Assembly: GCA_015501605.1 (NCBI GenBank)
Contig: JADNRZ010000014.1
Span: forward strand, 1,364,001-1,428,000
Direction of reading: 5' to 3'
Source: Panaeolus papilionaceus
Lineage: Eukaryota > Basidiomycota > Agaricomycetes > Agaricales
DNA length: 64,000 nt
Positions 33,680 through 46,807 of this stretch are shown piece by piece (the first letter of the stretch is position 1; every line of letters begins with the position of its first letter). The notes beneath the pieces were generated by a model. That model did no database searches. It was given only the letters and a program-made list of their open reading frames with translations, and had not been told where the DNA came from. The position numbers were made by a program, and so were the translations under genes.

Positions 33680-35671
33680 ATGCCGTCGCCCGTCAATCAA
33701 CAACTGGGCAAGGCAAATTTGGAGACCTATGGCATCGCTCACCTCCTCGACTCGAACGAAGCACCTGATCCTGCTCAGGCCTATATCGTCAAGGTGCTCG
33801 TTGAGCAGCTTTTACGCGTGCTCCAGATGCCTCAACCCTCTTCGATCCCCACTTCACCAAGAAGCAGCCTCCTCAGCCCAGGACGCAGTATCTTCCTACC
33901 TACCTATCCCAATCTTCGGCATCGTGCTGATGTATCCCTCCATTTACGCAAGAAAGTACGCGCGTACAAGTCGATTCTTCATCCTATCAGACGCATTCCG
34001 ATTTTCCTCTGGAGCTATATCTTCCAGATGATGATCGATGAAGGAGACGCAGACCAAATTGACATCGTTGGGTATAGTCATGTCTGCAGCAAGTGGCGCA
34101 CGAGTATCATCGGAACCCCCGAGATTTGGAGAGAGATTCGCGTTAGGGTTGATAAGGACGTAGAAGAGCTGTGGGATGTGGATGCGAGCGAACTTGAAGA
34201 AGAAGAACTGGAAGAAGACTACGAGAGAGGTACTCTGGTTGAAGTCAGGGCCGGGGAGACTCTCAGAGAGTTTACGAGCACCATCATGAGACGTTCCGCA
34301 AACCTGCCAATTGACATAAACCTTCATTACGAGAAAGAGGAGGAAATGGCGCTTGCTAGACCTGTGTTTGATTCATTTGAAGAACGGGATAGGTGGAAAT
34401 CGCTCACGACTGGTGTAGTTGGATTCTCAGAGATATTTGGTGATGCTGGTCAGACGTGGGATACGCTGCAGAAAGTGGTCGTGACTCAGAAGGGAGGCGC
34501 TTTGTTGCACGACGATGTGTTTGGGCAGGTGTCGATGTTGACGGCATACAAGTTGCGATCACTGACGATGGAATGGAACGGTACTCTCCCAACCTTCACG
34601 CGGTCCTTCCTGCCCTGGTCTCAGCTTCGTGAACTTCATCTCGACATCACATATTGCACTGTTGCTGAGCATGTTTCCATCATTTCGAATTGTCCGTCCT
34701 TGCATGTTCTTTCAATCGCCCTCACAACGTCTCAAGTGTACTTGCCCTGTGACCCGCACTTCTTGGATGGGTTGCGAGGAAACCGACTCATTCACCCCCG
34801 AATCCACACCTTTACCTTTACCGCTCGCAATATGGCGCATTCTCGACTCCTTGACTATTTCTCATTCCCTTCTCTCGTCGATCTCATGGTCAAGTTCGAA
34901 TACGCGCCAAAAGGCTGGTTCTTCATGCCTCGTGGATCTCGCGATAAGCGCGGTGGGCGTCTTCACGAAGTTGTTGCATTTTTAGAGGCCTGTGGGAGTG
35001 AGAGGTGCTTGAAGGGTTTCGAATTCTGGTCCAAGTTCAACATGCCGTGGAAGGATTTGGCGGTACTGTTCGGAGCCATGCCAGCCGTCGAGGAGATGAG
35101 CTTGCGGATTGGAAATGATGGAAACTATGTGTCAAATAGTGGATGTGATATGGTGGAGGATATGATTGGGGAGTTGAGGAACGAGATCAAGGAGGAAGAC
35201 GAGGAAGAGGCACAAGAACGAGCTGGGAAAATGGGTTCCATGGCGGCATCATCTTTTATCTCCAGTGACGACGAGCGGTCGCATATGAGTCCAACTCCCA
35301 CACCCAGCGCTTCTGACTCTGGATTCGAAGACACCACCGTCGTGGCAAAGCACAAGTTCCCAAGACACCCACGACTCGTACGTCAAGAAACCCCAGTCAT
35401 ACGCCAACCACCTCTCCCCGCTCTTTCGAAGCTTCACATTCATGGAAAGTTCATCCAACTGCCGATAATTCTACTCCTCAAGTTGGTTGGGTACGATGTA
35501 ATCAGCATTGAGGAGCCGGTTCATGCAGAGTGGTATGAAGACGTCGTTACCCTGGATTTCGACGTGGTGACGAAGAAATTGGTGGTCGTTAGTGCGAATG
35601 CTCTGACGAAGGAGATGGTTAAAGAGTGCCTTGATATCGCCGAACAGCAGGCATTCGCCGGACGTCTGTGA
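33680..35671 (+). CDS. F-box protein, single exon, 663 aa
   Basis: A single open frame from ATG 33680 to TGA. Around residues 95-150 it has an F-box-like segment (RRIPIFLWSYIFQMM, then VCSKWRTSIIGTPEIW) of the type widespread in agaricomycetes, which by family would bind Skp1 in an SCF ubiquitin ligase. The C-terminal two thirds contain leucine-rich, LRR-like stretches (LRELHLDITYCTVAEHVSII, CPSLHVLSIALTTSQ) that would select substrate. An acidic and Ser-rich insert lies near residues 490-560. Such genes are usually intronless or intron-poor in these fungi, in keeping with this one. The substrate cannot be guessed. Confidence 0.85.
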   Translation: MPSPVNQQLGKANLETYGIAHLLDSNEAPDPAQAYIVKVLVEQLLRVLQMPQPSSIPTSPRSSLLSPGRSIFLPTYPNLRHRADVSLHLRKKVRAYKSILHPIRRIPIFLWSYIFQMMIDEGDADQIDIVGYSHVCSKWRTSIIGTPEIWREIRVRVDKDVEELWDVDASELEEEELEEDYERGTLVEVRAGETLREFTSTIMRRSANLPIDINLHYEKEEEMALARPVFDSFEERDRWKSLTTGVVGFSEIFGDAGQTWDTLQKVVVTQKGGALLHDDVFGQVSMLTAYKLRSLTMEWNGTLPTFTRSFLPWSQLRELHLDITYCTVAEHVSIISNCPSLHVLSIALTTSQVYLPCDPHFLDGLRGNRLIHPRIHTFTFTARNMAHSRLLDYFSFPSLVDLMVKFEYAPKGWFFMPRGSRDKRGGRLHEVVAFLEACGSERCLKGFEFWSKFNMPWKDLAVLFGAMPAVEEMSLRIGNDGNYVSNSGCDMVEDMIGELRNEIKEEDEEEAQERAGKMGSMAASSFISSDDERSHMSPTPTPSASDSGFEDTTVVAKHKFPRHPRLVRQETPVIRQPPLPALSKLHIHGKFIQLPIILLLKLVGYDVISIEEPVHAEWYEDVVTLDFDVVTKKLVVVSANALTKEMVKECLDIAEQQAFAGRL

Positions 35672-37144
35672 TCATATTTTCTGTATCATCTGTCTGTTTG
35701 TAGGTGGCAGATGTTTCATGTACTCAGTATGATATTCTAAGCAAATATGTACTTGGTTTTTTTCTGTTATCACATGAATTTATTGCCTCGATGCTTTCGA
35801 AGGATCTGTGGTGTTGATTGTTATCAAGTCCCAATGAAGCTGGCTCACTATGAGATTTACTATTTCTATTGCTATCAACAATGATATATCTTGGTAGAAC
35901 TGTGCGTACTCATGACTGGTTAATACGCGTCATGCGGTACTCAGGTGGAAGACCGGTGAGCGGGCCTGCGTCGGTATCTCTCAGGTTAACCAGTGCGAGA
36001 GCTGGAGGATTCTAAGGACCGGCTTCCTCGAGAGTTTCTAGGGGTTCAGATCGCTCCACTGGCAGAGGTTCTGGACTTGATGGCGCTGGCGCTACATTGC
36101 GAAAATTAGGTGCTAAGGGTGGTCTAGGGAGGTTTTGGCTGGTCCCTTGCTCCACTTGTTAGAGCTGTGATTCCGAAGTTGGTCGCGCCGAGGTTTGTAA
36201 GAGGCTGGAATGTGAAGTAGCGGTATTTCTTTTCCTAGGAGGGGCAGTTAAGGAGACGAATACAGCAGGTAGAGGCCTAACTCGAAAAATTTGATCGCTC
36301 TTGATGCCCATGAACATCACTCACCGATGGGTCACCATCACGCGTGTTCGCGTCGTTAGTAGAGAAATGTTCCATTCTGAACATAACAACGTAGCAATGC
36401 AGGCATATCTGAGCAATCATTGTCTCTCTGACTGCCTGAACCCCCAGCAGTTGAAACCCAACGCCTGAGCTAATGATGGTCCAGGTGGTGATCAATGAGC
36501 CGCATAGAACGCGATGGTCGAGCTGGGAGATTAAATCTTACTAGGAAAGTCCTATAGGCATATAGGACGTAGAAGTATTGGTTAAACGAAGAAAACGGGT
36601 GCGTAGAGAACTCTGATATACTTATGAACACAACTGATGAAGCGGGTCATTCATATATGAAAACGGTCCTGATTCACCCGTCTCTGGTGATAGTGCCAGA
36701 CTGTGTCATCAAACTTGGAAGTCGCTGCAGGATTGCTGCTCCAGGATGTTTTTGTTTGTAGCGATTTTCTGGCATGACATGAACAAGGTTTGTTGAACAA
36801 CGAAGAGGCCAGTGAGTCGACGGGTTAAGAGAAAGCACTGAGATAACGTATATCACCCTCTTCGCTCACTTCGTCTTGGCATGCCTCACAAGGATCATTC
36901 AAGCTTGCCATTGTTTACTCACCGCACAGGATCAACAGCTCCACCATTCGAGAGAGAGAGTATTAGGCATCAAAGCATTTGAATCGGAACATTTCGTTAG
37001 GGACGCTGGTCTCCATGAATGGACACTGGCATGTGTGACGCTAGCGCAACCGTAAAACAAATCTTTTTTCATTCCCTCACCGAATTACATACCACATCCC
37101 ACTTTGTGAGCAAGGCAAGAACAAGGGTACAGCATACTTCGCGA
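35672..37144. other. Intergenic, no gene seen
   Basis: This 1.5-kb stretch between converging genes contains only short ORFs without recognisable features. Confidence 0.5.
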
Positions 37145-39499
<2,355 letters not shown>

Positions 39500-40255
39500 A
39501 TCTGGCAGTGGTTCAACAATCGTAGTGCTCCTTAGCTAAATACCTGGCGGTATTGCAAGGAACCCTATTTATAATTCGAAGAAGTGTCAGCGGCCGTGTA
39601 GCACAGGTCATGAGTGTTCATGTGTACCTTGTGACGAGTTGCCTCTTGCTCGCCCACGTCAAGATCTCAGAAATGGAGGTAATACACGGGAGCGGAACGT
39701 AATATGAGCACCGCATAACAAGCCGACGATGACCTCTGGACTGATAGAGTAAAAGGGAAATTTATTGGGCACAATCTAATTGAGCTCTGCTCGGTGCAGG
39801 TGAAAACGTTAAGGTGGTTGAACGACAACTGTGGCATTCTGTGCCTGCTGTGTTGGCCAGTGTTTGTACAGCAACGACGACTTTGTTTCGCTCTCCCCTC
39901 ATCGACCCCAGAACCAAACAAGGATACCCGCGCTGACAATGATGAGCACGCCAATCAACGCAAATACTTTTTACAATCATATATCTTGTTACAAGCGCAG
40001 TCTTCGTGCACAGTTAAGGTGGGATGTTAAAACCCTGTCGGTTGTAAATTTCAGTTGACCAGTCACCCTCCAGGTTCTCAACATGCAAACACGTTGAACG
40101 AGGCTCAGGATTTATTCTAAAAGCAGAGAAGAGAGTCTCGATCCCAATTGACAGGTTCATAGGAAGTTCATAAGAAGTTAGACGAAGCTATCAATAGTAT
40201 TTATATGTTGTAAAAATCCGGAATCATACTTCGGAGGTCCAGTCACCAGAATTTC
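39500..40255. other. Intergenic upstream of GH43 gene
   Basis: Holds the GH43 promoter. The ORFs on both strands around 39760-40060 overlap one another and show no domain, so I do not call them. Confidence 0.5.
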
Positions 40256-40994
40256 TTAAGGCGTCCACCCATATAGACGAACATCACCAATCCTGTAGAC
40301 ATTTAAAGAAGAACGGGTACCAGCTCCTCCAAATACAAGTTCAATCTGCGCAAGTGTCAGCGGCCTATTATGAGTTACGTATGAGGGCAGACTTTGGAAA
40401 CGTACTGGGCTTGCGTCGTCACCTACATGGCCAGAGGTGTACCATTGATCATGACAAGATGGACCTGATGGGTTTGAATCGATATGAATCCTGAGAATAC
40501 GAGAGAAAGATGGTCAATAAGCAATGGAAATGATACTTCAAGTAGCTGAACTATACTTACTTGTACGAATGAGCTCCCAAGGGAGGATGTTGCTGGTCAC
40601 TCGGGTATACATCCCAGCGCTGAGGCTCCTCTTGCTGTCGCTCAACTCTTCCGCCGCTCGCGTTGGGAACAACGGGCTGGTCGAAATGAAAAGTTCTACT
40701 TCAGAGCCTTTGCGGGGTGCGACAGTCCACTGAGGGCGTGACAGGATTCAGCAAAGTAAAACGGAAAGTGGAAGGTCTGGAGGTCGTGCCATGGGCGCAT
40801 GATCTTCGCTGCCCATGAAGGCATTGGGGTAGACAGATATCTGGTTGTCGTTGTTGATACCGACGACATAGAGTTGTATATTACCACTCCTGCATGGAAA
40901 TCGACGTAGAAGATATGGTAATTGCCAGATTGAAGCCTCGTTTTTGTTGCATACTGAAAAGTGTTTTTAAGTGAGGGGGGATATGAAGTGTCAT
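40256..40994 (-). pseudogene. Small-gene family copy 4, two frameshifts
   Basis: This locus shares the family's exon order. Exon 1 has SGNYHIFYVDFHAG, then LYVVGINNDNQISVYP in another frame. Exon 2 (40561-40729) starts WTVAPRKGSEVEL and ends QRWDVYPSDQQHPPLGAHSY in another frame. Exon 3 (40406-40490) has IHIDSNPSGPSCHDQWYTSG, and exon 4 (40256-40345) reads IELVFGGAG...RLYGWTP and stops. SGNYHIFYVDF matches SGNYEIFYVDF of the copy at 58.0 kb. Two frame breaks, one in exon 1 and one in exon 2, suggest decay. Exon 4 hints at the ancestral C-terminus of the family, shortened in the unit A copy. Start ATG at 40994 is a choice, not certain. Confidence 0.5.
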
Positions 40995-41460
40995 GGCTTC
41001 AATGCGCTCGTCGAGGGCCTCCTTTTATACGCCCTGGGCATGATTCAGAGCTTCGCAATTCGCCTCCTTCTCTGCGAGGAAACGAATGACCTTGCATACA
41101 ATTATAGGACTTGTTTCTGGAATAGCAATATTTCATTCTCAAAGTCAAAGATAAATGATCATGCGTCTATTGATTCAGTGGCCTAACCCGTGAAGCAATA
41201 TAATTCCCTGATGACTCATGCCTGACCATATGGTCATTGTCGTATGCATAAGAATAGGGTCATATGGACATGGATATTATTGGCAGCACGGGTCGCAGAG
41301 GGTGGTAAACGAATAGATAATATTCAGGTAGCTAAGTACATACATCTTATATAGCTAAGTACCTAGTCATATAATTAATAATATACTTAATAATATCCAT
41401 TCTTCTATTACTGAGCTAATATGCAGATTAATAACTATTCAAGATGACGAATGCCGGATT

Positions 41461-42171
41461 AGCCGGTGATGTGCGCGCGACGCTCTCAAGTGTGAAAACA
41501 AAACACCTGATGACCGGAGTGAGGTCAACGTCGCCGAGGGCGCTCTGAGGGTGCGGGTTGGTGTTTCGGTAGTAACAAAGCCTTCGTAACTATGAAATAA
41601 AACGACGTTTGAAGCAAGCGACGCTTCCTAAGACTGAGATGAGATACTGAGATGCTAAATGTGAAAAGTGGGCTGAAAGTAAGCTGGTTCATTTTTACGA
41701 AGCCTCTAGAATTAAGTACAAATGAAAATGAACTAAAATACTGACTACGGGGGGGTTCGAAACGATGCAACAGAGCGCCCAGGCACATAAGAAAAGGGTC
41801 TATAACAAAGAAATATCTTAAAAGGAGGTGCAAGAGCGGGGGTGGGATGAGGAAAGAGGGTGGTTAGATGGTAAATGGGGTCCAAAATATGAATTAAATG
41901 ATGGAAATGAATAAGAATTAAAAGTCCGTATGAAAGGTGAAGTGCGGAGTGATGGGATGCGGCGTCGGTATATCCCAATTCGTGTCGTGGTGGCTGATAG
42001 GGATGATACGAGTGTCGGTCTTAGCGGTATAAGTGCGCGCGGACGGCGAAAGGGAGCGTGTTAACCAAAAAGGGTAAGCGTTGATGCGTGTGCGTGTGCG
42101 TGCGTGGTGAATGGGTTCTGAACCTAGACGTGATTCACGGGGTCACATGAGCGCGCTGCTCATCACCGGCT
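41461..42171. repeat. Dispersed 0.7-kb repeat, copy 1 (MITE-like)
   Basis: This segment is homologous over its length to 59478-60172, 17 kb away, in the same orientation. Its ends are inverted: AGCCGGTGATG at 41461-41471 and CATCACCGGCT at 42161-42171. A GCGCGC word lies just inside each end. It has no transposase. Both copies contain the block gactacgggggggttcgaaa, which includes a B-box-like GGTTCGAAA. It is probably a non-autonomous DNA element; I see no clear target duplication. Confidence 0.65.
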
Positions 42172-43659
42172 CCGTATTTCCAACAGATATGATGTACGAT
42201 TGAAGGATGTGAAGTCGAGGATGAGCGAATTGGGAGAGGAAATGATGATAAAGACTCAAAAAGTGTGTCACTTGCCTCGCGTAGGTGTTCCATCGACAAA
42301 AACGCTGATGGATTGGCTACTGCGTCAGCATCAGTGTAGGTAGGACTACAGGCGACAGAGAGATCTCTCTCCGACCAGTACATGATCAGCATGACGTTGG
42401 TCAGAGAACCCGGAGTGCATTTTGAGGGTGTCATGGATGGTGTGAAGCAACTCGCGATTTCCAAAACGACGACTGTTAGAAATGATGGCCTTGGCTAACG
42501 GGTCATCGACATCCACAGGTGACGCGAGCTCACGCTTCGCGCGACAAGGTGTCAAACACCTGATCGTGGTTGATCATAAAGCTAATAAAGAGGGAGACGC
42601 TTGATATTTGCTAAGAGCTGCATCCATTACTAAATAAATGAAGCTATTCTAGGCTGAGAGTAAACAACGGGAGATCTTTCTGAACTTCAATCGTCTCACG
42701 ACACATCGACCTGCCATCATTTCCCCATACTCTGGGATGAAACATATGCTCCATAATCAGAGAAAACTTTCTTCACCAGAATCCTAGAATGCACACAGAT
42801 TATATGATAATACGTGATAAAAACGGCGCATTGCTTGCTTAAGGAATGTCGCTGAATGATCAACAGTCGAATACTATTGAATCAGATGTTATGTCGCGTG
42901 AACCCTGTACAATACCATCTCTTTGTCAAAATTCTCCTCTACCTCCTGAAATCCTATATATACATCATGAAATATTCATAGAAATGTTTTTCCGTCTACT
43001 TTCTGACCGGCTTGACGATATTTTTGATGATGGATAGGGTCTCATCAAAAGGTCCTGATGAATTGATGGCCCATCAACGCACTGCTAAAAACGTCGCACG
43101 ACCGTCAACTATGTAAGGCTTAGTACTACATAGTATTGTAAGGTCATCCCATTGCTGTGGCTGTGTGCCTTTCCAGGGAGAATTGAGGGTGTGTGGCAGT
43201 ATATTAAGATTGGAATTTAAGAGCTGTGATGCAGGACTTAAGTATAATACAAGATGTGAATGTAATGAATGTATCTTCCAAATTTTGGAGTCCATCAACC
43301 AGTTCTCATCTTGACTGAGGAGCTATTTCAACATATCTTCCACCCACCAAAGTAATCGTGGACGAAATATGGCTTCCATCCTGTTTTGAATAGCTATGAT
43401 GACGCTTTCTTATACATAGCTATGGTCCTTAAGGCGTCGTGAAACGTGATGACGAGTGATGTCTCCGTGATATCATGATTATCGCACAGTGTGATGGGAC
43501 TCATACGAGAACATCCCATCGACAGTCACAGCTTTTGAATGGTACTTATGCTGAGTGAATGTAATAAGCTCTGATTCAATTCAAAGGTACCTACCCCGTA
43601 TTGTGCGAAAGTGTAATACCTTGTACCCATTGTTGGTCTTTCATCGGTCATAACAAAAT
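42172..43659. other. Intergenic, no gene seen
   Basis: AT-rich stretch with only short, featureless ORFs. Confidence 0.5.
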
Positions 43660-44346
43660 ATGGCCGACAACACTGTATCACTGGACGCCGCTGGCACGCC
43701 CACCATCTCCCCCATCATCCAGATATCTACTAGCATATATCGCGAAATTTTTACTAATACAGCCACGCCGTCCTCTACAGCTTCCTCAGAAATGGTCCCA
43801 GGGGGAGTGAAACCCGAAGTCGTTCCAGTTCCACGCGGACACAATCGCATACCCGTTCTTAGTATAATTGGAATCACACTCGGCGCGACATCGCTGCTCG
43901 TCATTATCTTAGGGATGCTATTCCTCCTCGTAAGGAGACGAAATAGGCCATACCATGTTCCTCATCGAGAATCGGTGGTTCTGTATTCATTCACGCACCC
44001 AAACCCAAAGTCGAACCCGAACTCGAACTCGATCAAGGATGACACCACTGTTGGTACCATCGAACAAGCGGAATTTCGACCTTTGAATTTATACCCACTA
44101 CGAAAGACAGACGTCGGTGCCATATCAGATCATTCGCTGGCTTCAATGTATACCTCATGCAGGAACTACGAGGCAGAACCGGTTGTGCCAGTGGGGACTG
44201 GACAGGGAGAGCGAGAGCGAGAACGGCATGAGTCAGTGATACAGGTGGTGGGGCGTTCGAGTGATCGGTTGAGTGAGACTGTTATGGGGGAAGCGAGTGC
44301 TGGGGAGTCACATAGAGACAGCCGTCCGTTGGGATATGCACAGTAG
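43660..44346 (+). CDS. Single-pass membrane protein, 228 aa
   Basis: A single open frame from ATG 43660. The first 60 residues are Ser/Thr-rich (TNTATPSSTASS), fitting an O-glycosylated outer part. A membrane segment lies at about 64-91 (LSIIGITLGATSLLVIILG) and is followed by a stop-transfer cluster (RRRNRP). The tail of about 130 residues is Ser- and charge-rich and probably cytosolic. There is no cleavable signal peptide. This layout (Ser/Thr stalk, one membrane helix, disordered tail) is common in fungal wall-sensor-like proteins. It resembles in design, but not clearly in sequence, the genes at 49.3 and 51.5 kb. Family and ligand are unknown. Confidence 0.65.
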   Translation: MADNTVSLDAAGTPTISPIIQISTSIYREIFTNTATPSSTASSEMVPGGVKPEVVPVPRGHNRIPVLSIIGITLGATSLLVIILGMLFLLVRRRNRPYHVPHRESVVLYSFTHPNPKSNPNSNSIKDDTTVGTIEQAEFRPLNLYPLRKTDVGAISDHSLASMYTSCRNYEAEPVVPVGTGQGERERERHESVIQVVGRSSDRLSETVMGEASAGESHRDSRPLGYAQ

Positions 44347-45513
44347 TTGGACTTTCTCTCTGCGAGATAATTGTGATGTTAGACATTGTGATGTACGCTT
44401 TTGGTTCCATATTAATTTATGCCCCCATTTTCAGAGGCCTCGAACACGAATATCCACTGGTTGAAAATACACAGTTTAACCACTTTAGAAGCTCTTTTGT
44501 TTCGTCTGCAAGGTGTCGTTCGTGTGCTACAGTACCACGTGGTCGTAAATCACAACCGGCGAGTCTCCGAGCTCACTTTCAGCTCCCTTCCCATTCCTGG
44601 ACGATTCTTTGACTTCTTCCAGCATGATATTGACATCAACGCCGCCGTCCACAATCCTTTCCACTCCCTATACCATTGCAATTGCAATTCCCAATCAATA
44701 ATCACGCTCTGTCCGGCTCAGAGGAAGTCTTGGGCATCTTAATGAGTCGATTTTAAGGGAGATTTACCGGAAGATGAGGCCTAAGCTGGGGATAATGCAA
44801 GAATTCGAATGTCAATGATTATCGCCCTTTCGATCTAGCTTTGTCATTGAGCCCCATATCAAAGTAATTGGGCCTCTGTTTTCGCGTTTTGGGACTTTTG
44901 GTTGCCTATGGTAGATGTGAACATTACACCACAAATGTCAGGATGTAACTGCAATCCTAGCTGTCATGTTCGTTGGCTTCTCCGCTGCAACTGTCGGGGG
45001 ACAACCACACCTTTTCCTCAAATTTCCTGGCTCGAGGAGGGCACAGCGCAAGAGGAGGTGTGAGATACACGCCGGGATGAAAGCAGGGTGAATTCGCCGG
45101 AGGTCAAAACGAATAAACGATGTTGGACACAGGCCGTGATTGCACCATTTCAGGAGGTCACCTTGACCACTTGAATATTACGGATTATTATCACCGGTAC
45201 GACAAGAGTGGCAAGCTTGAGTTAAATTAGCAACGGCGCGCACGGATAGATCGACTACAGAGGATACCGACGACACAATGTAGAAGGAAAACTGCAATGT
45301 GCAAAAGGCGAATGCGAGAATCCAAGTAAAGGAAAGAAATGGAGGTTGTATGTTGAACACTACAGGAAGAGACAAGATTCAAACAAAAAACTGAGAGAGA
45401 GAGAGACAACGGTTGTATGTATGGACGACGGACGAAACTGAAATGCAGCATCAACACGGTGACCACTGTTCGAATTGGTGGTAAAACACTTACTGGAGTC
45501 TGGTTGTGGCGGC
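44347..45513. other. Intergenic
   Basis: Between the membrane-protein gene and GTPase E. ORFs at 44373-44742 (plus) and 45178-45466 (minus) have no recognisable domain and I do not call them. Confidence 0.5.
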
Positions 45514-46807
45514 CTAACGATCCCTGCTCCTGTGAAGTTTCTTTTCCAGATGTTTCACTGAATCCATGGCTTTTGTGAGGAGTCCTTTCTTTGTCGAAGG
45601 GTTTAGTACAGGGGTAGGAAGAATATCTACCCCCGATTCGAAATCATGCAACTCCTGCTTGAACTTGGCGAGAAGCATCTGCACTTCCTCCAGTTGCGGA
45701 ATAAGGGCGGCTTTAAGCGGACCGTCTGATCGCTCTGTTGCCTCTTGCAATTCCGATTGAATATTCGTTTGTTTTAATTGAAGATCCTGGATTCGTGTTT
45801 GAAGGTCGTCATATATGTCTGATGCGAATGGTGTTTGTCGGAGGGGCTGTGAAACTGAATTCTGTAACGGATAGGCATCGGCGATTTCGTGCTCTAAAGC
45901 ATCATCTAAAATTGTCAGCGCAGACTCCTGCGTGTTGTGAAACTTGACAATTTTGCTTCCCCGGTCGATGTATGCCTAAGAAGTCGCACAAACGGATACG
46001 ATCATTATTGATGGATACCTCAAAAATAATTGAAATTGGCACACCTTCCAGATTTCGTCCCGAAGCTGCGTAAAATTGCTCTCTGCGCGTATCGAGGCGC
46101 TTTCGCTCCAAATGAGGTCCCACATCGTAGAAACGATTGTAATTCTCCCAGCTGACCCGGGTCCTGTCAATGATTCAAACGTTCGCAGGACTCGCCTTTG
46201 ACTTCCAGAAAGGCGAGGGTTGTGTATAGGTATGAAGAAGAGAATAAAGAAGTTTGCCAGATGACTAAGCTTGAAGTCAGCGCGTGTCTCAAGAAAGGGA
46301 TGACTGGGGCTCACTCGTCTTTCTGAATCATCTTTCTCAACATGGAGACTATACTCAATGATGATATTTTGCTATCTGCGAAGCCTGGAACGTCGACGAG
46401 ATAAATGGGATGTTGTCCCATGGTATCAGTACACTGGGCGTTCACCATCCGATATATGGTTAGTGATTGTGTAAACCCTTCCAACTTATTGCTGGACAGG
46501 CAGAGTGAAGTGTTTGGTGCGACCGATTCTATGAACTAAGGCCACATTGGTACTTCGATTTCGTTATATCGTGCGAGTCTGATAGTTATCGAACATACCG
46601 TACTCTTCCCCGATCCTGTTGGGCCAAGCAGGCTATGGGTACGTCCATAAGCCGCAATCTGGTAATTGTACTGCACACTTACACATACACCACCAAACCG
46701 CCATAACTCCTATTGGGTGGATCGAAATTTGGGACCTTTTCGACTGACACAGGTCCAGCGATTGCAATAATTTTGGGCTTAGTTGCTAATTGCGGGATGG
46801 AGGACAT
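45514..46807 (-). CDS. P-loop GTPase copy E, divergent, 351 aa
   Basis: Spliced as complement(join(45514..45975, 46045..46264, 46315..46535, 46599..46632, 46689..46807)). The gene model follows the paralogs exactly, including the 34-nt exon that carries LLGPTGSGKST. G3 reads YLVDVPGFADSK, with Val in place of the usual Thr. The G4-like motif is STMWD. The C-terminal part is shorter than in the others but keeps a coiled-coil stretch (DLQTRIQDLQLKQTNIQSEL) and a basic end (VKHLEKKLHRSRDR). The N-terminus (MSSIPQLATKPKIIAIAGP) is unlike the other copies. It is the most divergent intact member and has no small-gene copy directly beside it. Confidence 0.8.

Noticed and set aside
33516..34031. 171-codon plus-strand ORF at the start of the F-box gene
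   Set aside because: It overlaps the F-box frame, begins upstream of it and has no domain; it is a shadow frame.
44373..44742. Plus-strand ORFs downstream of the 43.7-kb membrane gene as a separate gene
   Set aside because: Two overlapping frames with no domain, splice pattern or paralog in the window.
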